Shown: positions 1 to 11,891, numbered from the stretch's first letter. The stretch is 64,000 nt of DNA from Sporobolomyces roseus (GCA_016617785.1 JADILM010000007.1:806001-870000); one strand, 5' to 3'. The notes: generated by a model from the sequence alone, not told the origin. A program made the numbers and translations.

Positions 1-71
1 AACTATCAGAAATTTCATCTTTTGGCTTTCGATATCTACAAATTCGATTCATTCTCCGGCTTGTTCCACGC

Positions 72-1816
72 TTAGAGCTTACCGCCGTTCTTCTCGTTGA
101 CGAGGACGAAACTGTGAACGTAGGATATAAACGAGTCAGTCGAAAGTAAGGGAAGAAGGGGAGTCATGAAGCGAAGAAATGGTAACGTACCGGTAGCGAG
201 CCTTACCGTTCTCCATGTCGGGAACGGCCTTGTTGACATCGTCGAGAGGACGCTTGGTGATCCAGGGCTTGACACCCTTCTCGGCGGCGAGGTCGAGCAT
301 CTCGCGGATGACAGCGGGACTTCCGATAGCGGATCCACAGAGATGAATGTTGTCTAATAGAGTAGAGGCTCGTCAGCGAAAGTAGATTATAAAGCAGCTC
401 CTTTCAAACGTACTCATCAAGAAGGGGAAAGCAGGGAGCGAAGGAAGAGGCTTCTCAGGCGCTCCGACCAAAACCAAGTGTCCTCCAGGCTTGAGGAGGG
501 AAAGGTATCCAGCCATGGGCATGTTGACGTCGTTGGTGGTGCAGACGATCAAGTCGAGGGATCGCTTGTAAGGAGCAAAGTCGTCCTCCTTTCCAGAGTG
601 GGTAGCGATGAAGCGAGTGGCTCCCCTATTCGAGCGAGAGTCAGCAACGGAAAGGAAGCTTTGATTTATGGCGCTAACTCACATCTTCTCAGCATCCTCC
701 TTCTTCGACTCGGAGTGAGAGATGGCGGTGACGTTGGCACCGAGAGCCTTGGCCCACAACAAACCAAAGTGACCAAGTCCACCTGGACGAGGAGGAGAGG
801 AGAGTCAGATTCGTGAGTCGAGAGACGAGGTCAAAAAGAGATCGACTTACCGATTCCGACGATTCCGACGTCCTTGGCGGTCTTTCCAGCTCCGTATCTG
901 CGAGATGAAGTGCGGAAAGTGAGCTACGGCTCGACTTCGGAAAGAGACGAAAAGAAAACGCACTGAGTCAAAGGAGAGTAGACGGTAACACCTCCGCAAA
1001 GAAGAGGAGCAGCGTCGGCGGGGTCGACACCGTCGGGAATCTTGAGGACGAAGTGACCTGGGGCACGATGGTAGTTTGCGTATCCTCCGAATGATCGCGA
1101 ACCCTTCGCCTTCTCTTGCCTCTTGTACTCTCCAGCATAAGTTCCGGTTTGTCCATTGTCACAGTAGGGCTCGCGGTCGTTCTTGCATTGACCACATTCT
1201 AAGCACGAGTCGTTTTGGGCGCCGACCTGAGAGAGCAAAAATCGTTAGCGAAAAATTAGGGGAAAGTCGAAATCGACGATTATAGTCGACGAAAGACTGC
1301 ACTCACTCCGACGATGTCTCCAACCTTGACGTGCTTAACTTCGGATCCGACACGAACAGCTTCTCCGACGATTTCGTGTCCTACGACCTGAAACCACGAA
1401 TTCTAGTCAGTTCTCATCTTCTTCGCTTCCTCCGAGTCGAGGGGACTCACTTGAGGGTAAGGGACCTCTCCCCAACCTCCAGACATGGTGTGCAAATCGG
1501 AACTGTATCGAAGCGTCAGCTGCGTGGTCTCATAAAGGGAAGGGAAAAATCGAAACGAATTCGCATCGAAGCCAGGATCTGGGAAAGTGAACATACGCGC
1601 AGATACCGCAGTACATGATCTTGATGTCAACATCGTCCTCGCAGAAGGGCTTGACCTGTAGAACGAGAAGAGCAAGGTCAGCAAGAAGAATTTGCGATCG
1701 AAAAGAGACAGATGTTGACGAACCTCGTCAGAGTAATCGATGAACTCCAGTTTCCCCTTGGTACTGTCCTTGCCCTGGGCAGCCCATCCTTCGAATTTGT
1801 AATCAGTTGCAGACAT
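72..1816 (-). CDS. Zinc-dependent NADP(H) alcohol dehydrogenase, ADH6/cinnamyl-alcohol type
   Basis: Medium-chain dehydrogenase that would interconvert aldehydes and alcohols with NADP(H) in the cytosol. Read on the minus strand the protein starts MSATDYKFEGWAAQGKDS and is spliced from many short exons. Visible signatures are the catalytic-zinc region around CGICASDLHTMSGGWG, the structural-zinc loop CLECGQCKNDREPYC with four cysteines, and the CGGVTVYSPL segment. A GGLGHFG nucleotide-binding loop follows, and the protein ends in YVLVNEKNGGKL. The order and length (about 360 residues) match yeast Adh6/Adh7 and plant cinnamyl-alcohol dehydrogenases. The substrate cannot be told from sequence. 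The gene is divergent from the next one across a 1.3 kb gap. The 71 bases before the stop codon are its 3' flank. Confidence 0.9.
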
Positions 1817-3141
1817 AGTTGAGTTGTTGTAAGTCGAGATTTGTAGAGGAGAAGGGAGAGAAGAGAAAGAGAGACTGTCTTCGAAAAGTTGTCCACGTCT
1901 CGAAAGTGGAGCAGGAGGTGGAGGCAGATTCAGTGACGCGGCTTCTGATCCTTATCGAAGATCAGGAAATTTCGGGGTCGGCGCCGGTGGAATTCAAATC
2001 GTCTCTTCGAGTACTATGCGACAACCTCTCTCCTCTCTGCTTCCGGTGGTGAGGGCCTCGAAGCTGGAACGGTTCGATTGAGCTCCATGGATAGTAAGGG
2101 GCCAGATTCGGGTCTCGGAACAGTGTTGAACGAGTCGGAAACCTCATTGCGAGCTATTTGAGCTTCGTTCGGGAAAACGACATTTTAGATGTAGTGGACT
2201 CTCGACTCGCGATTCGAAGTCCTCCTCTATTACGCGCGAAGATCGACGACGTTGATGAAGTGCTCATGAAGGTGCGGTAGGGCAAAAATGGTCACCGTTC
2301 GAGTGATTACCTTCGCATAGGCACGAAAAAGGCGGTTGGAGGCAAGTTGGAGGTGGAGGCAGTCGAGATTGCGGGATCATTCTCGACGAGGAGTGGAGGG
2401 CACAGCAACGCTCAAGTACGTTGCCACGGTGGTCGACGGTAGAGAGACTTGGCAGGAGTACGAAACAGCAGTCGAACACCTTGCGAATTGGCGTTAAAGT
2501 CCAATTTCGACGTCGACGACTTCTGTAAAGTGTAGGCACTGCATCTGCAGACACTTGTCGTTCGATGTGAGGTCAAAGACCGTCAGGTATGATGCTGTAG
2601 CATCGAGAAGCTCGAGGGAAGTCAAAATTGGTGCTTTGGGACTCTCACCTCGATATGGGCCTCTCATAGATTCCGTCAAGAGCCTACAGCTGTGTAGCAA
2701 GATCAGCAGCTATTGAGGATCACGAGAAGCTGTACGAGAGGGATATAGGCGTACAACAGGAGTCGCAAGGGACACACCTGGGACGAGGGTTCAGCTGATA
2801 TCTTCTTCGTCGATGTGGAGCTCGAGGAGCGGATGAGTGGGAGTGAAAGGGGACGGAGCGAGCCGGCAGATTGAGAGAGAGCGAAGGAACGAGGAAGGAA
2901 CGTGAAGAGCTTGAGACTTTCAAGCAATCACGTGACTTGCAAGCCTCCTTTCTCGTTTTCCCTTCTTTTCGGATACACTTCTGGCGCTTGCATGCTAGCG
3001 TAAACTCATGTAAAGTCAACGTCAATGTGATCAGCGAAAGGAAAAGAGAGGGTTGCGAAATTCGCTCGAGTCGGATCCTTTTGTTCGCATAAACCCTCCA
3101 TCTCGACTCTGCTCAACACCAGTCAAGCTGCCTATAGCTCT
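1817..3141. other. Intergenic region between ADH and the E2-binding protein gene
   Basis: This 1.3 kb gap between two divergent genes must hold both promoters. Only short overlapping reading frames are present, with no recognisable domain or exon chain. I see no tRNA, repeat or mobile element in it. Confidence 0.5.
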
Positions 3142-6100
3142 ATGGCAACAATAGAGTGTAGCTATACCGCTACACGAGAGCCTGCAGCTTCGCACTTCGA
3201 TCCTCTGGCAGTTCCATCAGCTCCACCTTCAGCCTTTCCTCTCTCATCCACCGCCTCAAGAGCTCCCAATACGCTGCAAGATGGTCAAGATCTCATTGAT
3301 TTGGGAGAGGAGCAGCTGTTCAGCGGGATTAGGACTAGCCAGAGTAGGGGAGAGCAATATCAATCCAGAACCGGTTCGAGCAATCTACGACAGGTTCCTC
3401 CCTCGAGGACAACACAACAATCAGCGCAGAAGGTGAGAATACCTCTACCTCTCCAGCGATCATAGCTAGCTGACCAAATAAGCGTGCTTTCGTGATTTCG
3501 CATTCTCAGGATGAACTGTTAGGGTCCCTGGGTGAAGCTAGGCAAGCGTTCGTACTTGCTTTGGACAGTCTACTACAACCCTATCTTTCAGCGACCCCTC
3601 AACAACGCTCTTCGATAGTCGGAGGAGAGGCAGGACCTTCGAATTCGACTTCTTCTGCCGTTCCCTTCCCAAATCCCTTCGTCGACCCTGCCGCACTCCT
3701 AGCTCCATTCCGCAGACAGTCACTCGCTTTCTCCGCACCTCATCTACGACGTGACTCCGCCGCACCCTCTTCGACTTCTTCCTCCTTGCAATCCTCCGAC
3801 TTTCTTCTCTCGACTCTCGTCGAATCCCTCCGACAGCGAAGCGACAGTCTCACACAGACGCAGATGCGGTCAACTGAAAATTCCTCGGTCTTTGTCAGAC
3901 CTGGATCAACCTCATCATCGTCCCCGAATCGACCTCTCCTCGACGAACTTCATTCCCAAATCGAACAATCTGTCCCAGAACTCTCGCCTGCCGACGCTGA
4001 CCTCGCTCGTTCCCTCGGCTCTCTCCTCATCTGTATCGATCGCCTCGCAAGTATCTCTATCGCATCGAACGGCCTCTCAAAATACAACGAATCGGCGAAT
4101 CGAGAACAACGAACGATGGGAGCGGCAAGAGAGGTGGAACAGGCGGAGAAGGACTTGCTGTGGGGAAGAGTTGACGATCTATCAGAGAAGGTCCGTACCT
4201 TGACTCGACAGCGAGCAGAGGTAGCCGAAGAGGAGGAGGAGGAACAAGACGAAGTACTTCCGCCGAGATCCGCGAGAGGGAGTATGGACACGTTTCAATG
4301 GTCACCTCGGAGTCGAGAATGGGATGCCGCATCGCTCTCAAGCTTACCCTCGTACTCTCATGAACACGACTTCGCCTCTCCGAATCTTCCTCCAGGTTAC
4401 TTTGGACAAGATTTCGAGAACGAGAAGGAAACGCTCGATTGGGACATCAAAGCACCTCTCTCCCCTTCTACGTCTCTGCAACAACTCGAAGCTTCGACCT
4501 CGACCTCCCCCGAAGCTCCCGTTCGTCGACTTCGAAAGGTTTCTTCAATGCAAAGCGAGAAGATGCAGAGGGATCTCGACTCGGTTTCGCAAGCTATCGA
4601 ACGACTCTACGTGGTATCGCCTCAACTAGCAAACCAGCGAGTCGAACCTGATCGGAGATTATTGAGGGAACGTCAATTAGCGAAACTAGGGAACGCTATC
4701 GAGCGGCTGTCTCAAGGGAGACTCGACGATCAACGGGCGGTGTCACTCCCGCTTATCGACTCTGCGCCGGAGAGCGAGGCGGAGCGAAGTAGGAGGGAGA
4801 GGGAGGCGGTAGACAAGCTGATCGAGCGAATTGACAAAGCGGCTTCGAGAACACTGGCTGATCAACGGGTCGAACTCAAGTCAGTCTCTTTCATCTAATT
4901 GGGTGACGTCGTACTGACATCATGTTCTATTGTAGCGGGAAACGAAAGGACATTCTACACGAAGACTCTGCGAAAACGGTTAGTCCCTAGTCTTGTTTAC
5001 TCTCCCCTCAGTCGTTCACAGACTGATACGAGGCGTTGATCTTGACAGTTTAAACCTCTTGCGGATCCTCGAGAAGCGAAACGTCGCGAATTCATCCTCG
5101 AGCATACTGGAAAAGGACGTCTTGCTGGTCAGGACGCAATCCTCCACTCTTCCGGTCTCGTCGAACCCTTTCCTGGACCTCCCGCAGAACTCAGCGAATC
5201 TGTCACAATCTCGGAATTCTTCTCGGAAGAGATGCCTCAATCTCGACGTGATTCAGTGGTCTCGAATGACAGCATCGGGAAGAAGAACTCGGTGTCGAAG
5301 AGTGGAGAGGAGGAGGCCCCTCCTTCGAAGCGATCATCGTTGAGGATCAGTATGCTGAAGAACTTTGGCTCAAGGAGAGGGTCGGTCGTGGACATCAAAG
5401 TCGATACGGGAGCGTCGATGTCGAGGACAGCTTCGGCCAACGGAATCGAAAGTGAGTGCTGATCTCTGACTCCGCGAAACACTGACTAATCTTCTACAAA
5501 CGCAGTCCTTTCGGTACCACAATTCGACTGGATTACCGAAGAATCTCGCAATCTCGGATCTCTCGTCGTCACGTTCTGGCCTCGCGAGTCTTCCGGAATA
5601 TCACTCAAAGACGAATTCGTCGTCCACTCGGTCGAATCTGAGTCGATAGTCGTCGCCCCGGCTCGAGGAGGTCCTGCTTCTCGACTTTCCCTTCCCTGTC
5701 GAGTCATCCCTCAACACGCCACTGTTATCTCCTCAACTGTCTATCACGAAGTCAAACTCGCTACGATCAATCCCTCGCCGACAAAGTCTCGCGCTGACCT
5801 CGAAGTCCATGTTCCGCTCTCGACGACCGAGTTACGACAAACTATGCCTGTCTCGTTCGCCTGCGCCTACTGTCATGCCGAGCTCGTCGATTCTTCAGCC
5901 ATCACTCGATACAATGCGCTCCCGAGCGAGCACTGGGCCGAACTGCTCGATGCATGGATGTGCCATCCCGATCAAACTCTCTCTCAAGACCTCATCTCGA
6001 AAGGCAAAGGAATCAAGCCGAGGATCGACGAAGGCCTCGTCGGTACTTCCTACATCCTTTTCCCGAGAGGACCGACGAAGAACTGGACAACACCTCCAGA

Positions 6101-7213
6101 TAGTCAGGTGAGCCCCTTTCTCGCTCTCATTTCTCGTTAAATCTTTTCCTTCCCCTTTCCACACCGGATTTACAAGAAAGTAGAGCTCCCCTTCCATTTC
6201 GACGCTGCTGGATGCCTCCTGAAAGGAACCGTAACGTCGCGGAAACATCCTAGGGATGCTCGACTGATACAAGAATCCAAAACTGAGAATTATCGCTACT
6301 CCTAAACAACCTTCTAGCCAAAGCATCCGCTCTGGAGGCTACACTGGAGAACACATCCACTCGAGAAGCTACGAGAGCTTGTACTGACACTTTGTTCTCT
6401 CTGCCATAGTCGATTCGATCACCAAGCGACGACCTCCTCTTCCCTGCTTTCTGCACTTGCTGCTCCACCCTCGTCGGTTACCACGTCAAACCTCTCGCTT
6501 CTTCCTCATCCTCCTCCTCTTGCGACGCAAATTCGTTCCGACTACTCAAGTATGCAGCTTACCCTCTCGTCGGCGCTTCATCCATGACTCGCGATTCTTT
6601 CCCAGAATACAGTCTATCCTGTCATGTGACGGCTGAGATGCTCGAGACGGGTCAAGCTCATGCATGTCATCGATTTGTCGTAGAAGATGACGAGGAAGAG
6701 AAACCTAGACTTCTCGTAAGTTCACCCTGCGCGAGCTTGCTTCAATTGTTTTCGTACCCTGACCCTTGCGTTCTCGTAGCTTTGGTTCTTCAATCCCGCT
6801 ATTCGAATCTCTTTCTCGACCTCTTCGCCTCTCGCCAGTACGCTCCGATCGTCTCGTCGTAACTCCTCCGCCTCGCCAACTCTAGGACGGAAATCGGATC
6901 CTCACGGTTCGAATGCTCCCGATCTCGTCAATCGATCAATGAACGCTGTCAAAGTCTTCTACGCCGTTGTTTCTAGTGATGACGATCCTCGCGGGTAAGC
7001 TCAATCTCACGGCTATCTCTTGAACGATTCTTTGCTGACCTTGTCTAGCGGACTATCAGTCAAGAATTCCTTGAGAACAAGACTGAAACCGTCACCTATC
7101 CTCGCACAGTCGTAGATCGACTCGCAAAGCTTCTCGAAGCCAGTACCCTAGTTTATCCATCTGCCAAACGTCGCTTCGGCGATCTCGAAACCGGTTTCCT
7201 CGAGCGCATTTAG
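3142..7213 (+). CDS. IPA1: HECT-like E2-binding protein (UBE3D/Ipa1 family) with a long N-terminal extension
   Basis: Eight exons (3142-3432, 3510-4879, 4936-4978, 5049-5451, 5506-6107, 6410-6715, 6780-6994, 7060-7213) join in frame to 1127 residues. From about residue 702 it matches the HECT-like E2-binding family. That part has a beta-rich start, then CAYCHAELVD, then YNALPSEHWAELLDAWMCH, a second cysteine pair in FCTCCSTLVGYH, WFFNPAIR, and the conserved end RRFGDLETGFLERI. Family members bind ubiquitin-conjugating enzymes, and yeast Ipa1 affects mRNA 3'-end processing. Residues 1-700 are Ser-rich with coiled-coil segments. They contain a loose three-fold repeat of the form IERL..(10-12 residues)..DQR or NQR near residues 500-560. 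I do not recognise that part. The intron at 6108-6409 is unusually long. The last acceptor is the second of two AGs, because using the first would create an early stop. Confidence 0.82.
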
Positions 7214-7466
7214 TTCCCCTTTTCTCTTTATTTCCTGTTCGTCTATCAGTATCAGTTATGGATCTGCTTACTTTAGGTTGTTGTAGTCTATCTCTCTCTT
7301 GTCAGTCTGTTTCTTCGGTACAAGCATTCTTCCGCATTCCAATTAGCTTGCGTTCCTCTCTCGAGCTCTCTGGTCTCGAACAATGCCTTAAGTAACTGGA
7401 AAGCTAGTGATTACAGTGTATCAAGTAAGGGTATCTAAATTGATATCAGAGAGTCTAAACCAGCGT

Positions 7467-9284
7467 CTATAGGACGAAAACGTACTCCTCATTCTGATTC
7501 GCACTCTCAGCCAATTCCAACTTTTCTACCTCTTGGCCTAGTTTCGCAGCTTGTCGTAAGCCTTCATCGATAGATATGTTGATCGGGGACTCGTCGGAAG
7601 CATCGGTGAGTGTCGAGGAAGTCGTCGAGGATGCGTCGTCGTCGATGGGAGAGGGTGCAGAGTCGGAGGACTGGGGAGGAAGGGAGGAGACAGCTTCTTC
7701 GGTGAGTTGAGAAGAAGATTCTTGATCTTCGGTGGGGATGAGAGGCTCGAGATCGTCGTCGGATGGGGGTGCAGGAGCTGAATTGGCGGGAGGAAGAGGT
7801 TCGTCGGATTCCGGAGAGGGAGAGGAAGAGGGAAGTGAAGCATCGGATTCGCTAGTTTGTGGCTGAGGTAAAGTGGGCGAGTCTGGATTGGAAGTGGGAG
7901 CAGGGTCAGTGATCTATTCGAGAGATGAAGGTCGAAAAATTTCGCAAAACTCACCTTGTTCAGCAGCGGCTTCTTTCGCGTCCTCGACAGTCTCGTCCTT
8001 GACATCGACGTGATCTTCAGCCTTCTCCTCGACGGGTTTAGCTTGAGCTTCCTTCACTTGTTCCTCCCAAGCTCGCTCTTTCATCGCATCCAACCTTGAG
8101 AGTTCCTTCTCGACTGTGCGAACGAGTGACTTCCTTCCTTTCTTGACTTGACGATCCCCTCCAGACTCTACAGCGTCGATCTTGCTCAAGAGGTTGACGA
8201 GGTAATCCTCGTAAGCGAGGAAAGGAGAGTTTGAAGAGACGAAAGCGAGAGGAGGAGGAGTGGTAGTCGAGGTAGTGGAATCGGGAGATGACTTGAAGGT
8301 GAATGAGGAAGGGTTCTCAAAGGTGGATTGACGATCGGTGAAAGAAGAGGAGAGGCAAGAGATCTTGTCGAGAGCGTTGCGACGAAGGAGGTGTTGACGG
8401 AAATGGCGTTGAAGTTTTGTTGCTGCTTCCTCCTCCTCGTCAGAAGATGGCGAGTCAGTGGGGGGAGCCTGACTTTCGATAGCGGGAGTAGCGGCTTGAG
8501 CTTCGGCGGAAGTGACTGGAGCAGGAGAAGGCGAGGAAGAAGGTTGAGCGAGAGGAGAAGGAGAGTGTTGGGAGACGGGGGCGGGAGATTGCTGGGCAGG
8601 AGCTTGTGCGTTCGTCGAAGATCGAGGAGTACCGAAGATGGCTTCAAGGAAATGAGGGAGGTCGAGCTTTGGTGTTTCAGCTTGTCGAGAGGATTCAGCT
8701 CGAGGAGTTGGAGAGGGAATCGAAGGTTGAGGAGTGGTGACGGGTTCGGCAGGTTGAGGAGCTTCAGTACGTCGAGGTGGTTGCGAGCCAAAGAGGAGTT
8801 GGAAGAGGTCGGGGAGATCGACGGAAGATTGCTGTTGTTCAGCTCGTTCGTTCCTCCTTCTCCTCATCTGTTCTTGCTGTTCTTCGAGTTGTTGCCTCCT
8901 AGCCAGTTCTTCTTGTACCCTCATAGCCTGAATGTACCTCTGCTTAGCCTCTTCCTCCTCTCTGGCTTTCCTGACCATTTCCTCGCGATACCTCAAAGCT
9001 CTTTCGTATTCCCTCCTCTCTCTTTCCTCCCTGATCGCTTCTTCGATGGCTGCTTGACGCTCACGTTGACGTTGCTCGGCGAGGAAGGCGGCAGCTTCAG
9101 CTTGTCGACGTTCTTGTTGTTTGCGAATGAGGAGTGCTTGTTCGATTCGAGAGCGCTCTTCGTCGTAGGTAGTGTAGGCGGGAGGAAGATAGGTATTGTT
9201 GGAAGAGAGTGACGATGAAGGGTAGAGCGAGAAGGGAGAAGCTTGCGAGTGAGAGTAATCGAGGGGAGATGAGAAAGGGAACAT
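7467..9284 (-). CDS. BAG-domain co-chaperone with IQ motif, paralogue 1
   Basis: Two exons (9284-7955 and 7882-7467) give 581 residues. The N-terminus is a highly charged coiled coil (about residues 40-145, rich in RQAEAAAFLAEQRQRER-like sequence). Two short hydrophobic motifs follow, LPDLFQLLFGSQPPR and LDLPHFLEAIFGTPR, set in Pro/Ser-rich linkers. Next is an IQ-like segment, AATKLQRHFRQHLLRRNAL. The C-terminal part of exon 1 is a BAG domain: YEDYLVNLLSKIDAVESGG, then RKSLVRTVEKELSRLDAMKERAW. BAG domains bind the Hsp70 ATPase domain and promote nucleotide exchange. Exon 2 encodes a low-complexity acidic tail. The intron uses a second AG, since the first (about 24 nt upstream) would give an immediate stop. 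A closely related gene lies at 41774-43456 in the opposite orientation. A perfect heat-shock element lies about 180 nt upstream of the ATG. Confidence 0.85.
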
Positions 9285-9386
9285 TGTCGACGGAGTGCGA
9301 AGTGAGTAAGGTGTGTGAAGTGTTTGAAGTGTTGTGTGGCGTCTTCAAGATGAAGTGAAGTGAGAGAGAGGAAGAAGAGAGAGCGG

Positions 9387-9394
9387 CTTTTGTA
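9387..9394 (-). promoter_or_regulatory. TATA-like element of BAG gene 1
   Basis: On the minus strand this reads TACAAAAG, about 105 nt upstream of the ATG and about 70 nt downstream of the heat-shock element. That is the usual arrangement for an inducible promoter. The match to TATA is imperfect. Confidence 0.4.
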
Positions 9395-9465
9395 GCCACA
9401 AAGGGAGGGTCGATTCGTAAGCGAAAGTGCTGACAGAATCGACTCGAAAGTTGTAGAAAATGCTG

Positions 9466-9478
9466 GAAGATTCGAGAA
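9466..9478. promoter_or_regulatory. Heat-shock element (perfect three-unit HSE) of BAG gene 1
   Basis: The sequence is GAA-GA-TTC-GA-GAA, three alternating nGAAn units with exact 2-nt spacing, which is the trimeric Hsf1 binding site. A further GAAAGTTTC lies just beyond it. It is about 180 nt upstream of the BAG start codon. The paralogue at 41774 has its own perfect HSE, which argues against chance. Confidence 0.75.
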
Positions 9479-9724
9479 AGAAAGTTTCGTAAGCACTTCG
9501 ATGAGCCAGTCTTTCGGGGTCGGATCGTGTCCAGCTCTGAATTAGATCGCTATCCGTAGAAGATAGGGTGAGGCGGTCGAGGGAGCAGGTGGACGGAGCG
9601 AAAGTCTTCGCAAGTTGCTTTCTCCCTTAGCTCTAGGCTTCCGTAACGATCCTAATCGTATCTTCGGGCACCCAGCGATACTCAGCGATAGTATAACTGT
9701 ACTAGATAGCGCTAAGATGCGTCA

Positions 9725-9739
9725 GTCAGGGCCCCTGAC
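9725..9739. promoter_or_regulatory. Palindrome GTCAGGG-C-CCCTGAC with embedded CCCCT
   Basis: This is a perfect 7-bp inverted repeat with a 1-nt spacer, lying in the gap between two divergent promoters. It contains CCCCT, the core of the yeast stress-response element. It could be a site for a dimeric regulator, but that is inferred only from symmetry and location. Confidence 0.3.
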
Positions 9740-10372
9740 CTGGAGGGGAGGTTCGAAAGGAAAAAGATGCGAAGGACAATGGCAGACTTACAGCTCATTC
9801 CGGGGAAAAACCACGTTGCGCGCTGCTCCGATGGAACCCGCTGGTCTACTATAGTACGTCGAGACGATCACGGGCACTGTTTAGTCGATACAAACTCGTC
9901 AAAATCCGTGAGACGCGAAGAACGAAGGTTTAAAGTCAACGACTGACCTGATGATAGCAATCGAGCCACCTTCCTACCGCTTCCCGCTTCGAATGAATGG
10001 TATGTAAGTCCTCATCGTGCCGCCCTCGCGCCCGTGTCCTTCTACCCGTTCCATCTTACAAGAAAAAGCAATAGTCACGAGAGACAGAACTGGCGAAGCA
10101 GCAGAAACAATAGCTTAGAGCGCAAGCCAATCAAAGTTTGACAGAGTAGCTGTTCATAGGACTTTGACAATCGAAAAGTGAGATGCAAGAGGGAAAGAAA
10201 TTGCGAACCATCTTTCTCACTCCTCACTCTCACTCGACAGCTGCTGCGAGCGCTCAGACAGGCAAAGAAATATTAAGGGAGCTCCGACGAGCAGCTCAAG
10301 CGTACTCGTGTCTTCGCCCTGACCCAAACTCTCCTTGCGTTTCACTCAACACACCTCATCCTCCCTCTATCA

Positions 10373-11891
10373 ATGCGACGTTTCCCTGCTCCACCTGGCG
10401 CTACAGGACCTTCCACACCTTCGATAAACCGATCAGCCGAAGCACCGATGCAATACGAGTGGGAGAAACCTAGACAATTCCCAACTTCACCTTTTCAAAC
10501 CGCTGCAGACGACGGGGAACGGGCTAGGAAACGTATGTAGCTCATTCTAGATTGATAACCACATCTCACTCACTCGATTTGAACGTCACAGGTACTCACT
10601 ATGACGCGATGGAAGTTGACACTCCACCTCGACCTGCAACTTCCCATTCAAACCCTCTCGCTCCCTCTCAGCTCAACACGGACGTGAACAATACTCCTCT
10701 AGAACCTCTATCCTTCGATGCGAAAGATTTCCACCCGAAAGAAGCACTCGGATTCAACGGACAAGAAGTAGAGGAAGTGATTATGGCAGATAACGCAGAA
10801 GAACTAGTAGATGATCGGGAGGAGAAAGAGAATTTGGCGTTATCTGTGAGAGGGGAACATTCGGGAGGTACGGCGAGGAGAAGGAATGTCAGTGGGAAGG
10901 GGAAGAGACGGAATCAACCAACAATTGAAACGGACGACGAAGAAGATGGGACAGATGATGATGGACAGTCGGGAGGATTCCTTGGAACGTTACAGAAGAA
11001 AGTTGGGAAACGTGCGGCGGGAGGAGAGTTCAGTTTCCAAGTTCACCACCATCACGCTCCTTCGTCTTCCCCTTCGAATTCTCAATTGAGTGGTCAAGAT
11101 TACGGTCAAGTTGGGTCTGCACCTGAGCGATGGCTACAAAGTAACACGCCTTATGTTCTATTAGGGTACGTTTCACCTTCCACGTAAAACTTCACTCGTG
11201 TTTCTTGGAACTGACTCTCGCATTCTTTCTCCTTCGAATAGATATCTACAATTCGGTTCCCTTACTCTGCTCGCAATCCTCGTCCTCTCCCTCCTCATGT
11301 TATTCCTCTACACTCTCTACGTCGACATCCAAACACGACTCTCGTCCCTCACGCTCGAACTCCGAGCTGAAATCTTGCAATGTGCGAAAGCGTACGTCGA
11401 TAATCGGTGCGAACCTGGAACGAGGATTCCGGCGATGGAGAGGAGGTGTGCGGACTGGGAAGACTGTATGAATAGGGAAGTCGTCGTTACGGGGAAGACT
11501 AGGGTCGTCGCCGAAACTTTGGCGGAAATCGTTAATGGTTTCGTCGATGTCATCAGTTTCAAAACTATGGCAAGTCCCGTTCTGTACATGAGCTGTTTCA
11601 GCAACTTACTGATACCCAGTTCGGTGTCTACAGCTTTTCGTTCTCCTCACTTTGGGAATCACAATCTATGGATCATCCGCTGCACTATCCCTCCTGTCCT
11701 CCCGCGCCTCTTCCCACTCTGCCTCTACCTCTCAGCCCCCTCACTACTACCCTTATCCACCTCATCAACCTCCATACGGACTACCTTATCAACCTGGACA
11801 ATGGGTCGTCGAGAACGGAAACGAAGGAGTGAAGAATCAGTTAGGTTTGGGAGCGCCACCACAGCCGGGAATGACGAGGAGACCGTCGTAG
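10373..11891 (+). CDS. BRL1: Nuclear envelope protein Brl1/Brr6 family
   Basis: Four exons (10373-10532, 10592-11165, 11242-11569, 11634-11891) give 439 residues. The N-terminal ~200 residues are acidic and disordered, with a nuclear-style RRRN/GKRKR stretch. The conserved core begins YLQFGSL with the first membrane helix (LLAILVLSLLMLFLYTLYV). A perinuclear loop follows with four cysteines, in CAKAYVDNRC and RCADWEDC, which form the family's disulfide-bridged domain. The second helix is LFVLLTLGITIYG. A Pro/Tyr-rich tail ends the protein. Brl1/Brr6 act in the nuclear membrane during nuclear pore assembly and lipid homeostasis. The last intron (11570-11633) has a GC donor (ATG|GCAAGT) and skips an AG at 11618-11619. 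Only this choice restores the second helix. Confidence 0.9.

Larger units (their letters stand above)
9285..10372. other. Divergent intergenic region BAG1/BRL1
   Basis: This 1.1 kb gap separates two divergent genes. It holds a heat-shock element and TATA-like box for the BAG gene and a 15-nt palindrome (listed separately). The short reading frames inside it have no recognisable domain. Confidence 0.5.

Noticed and set aside
2264..3025. Possible small minus-strand genes in the ADH/IPA1 gap
   Set aside because: The frames are short, overlap each other, have odd composition and form no exon chain with a recognisable domain.
6108..6409. snoRNA or pseudogene inside the long intron
   Set aside because: No RTGATGA/CTGA box pair or ACA box with stems was seen, and the antisense open stretch matches nothing I know.
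8328..9212. Long open plus-strand frame of 294 codons
   Set aside because: It lies wholly antisense to BAG gene 1, whose coiled coil, IQ and BAG domains are clear. The antisense product is low complexity.
9745..9765. GGTTCGAAA stretch resembling a tRNA B box
   Set aside because: The flanking bases do not form a T-arm stem or an acceptor stem, and no A box lies at the right distance.
10183..10473. 97-codon frame upstream of and overlapping BRL1 exon 1
   Set aside because: It is in another phase than the BRL1 start and shows no recognisable protein. The MRRFPAPPGATG start joins to the BRL1 exons.
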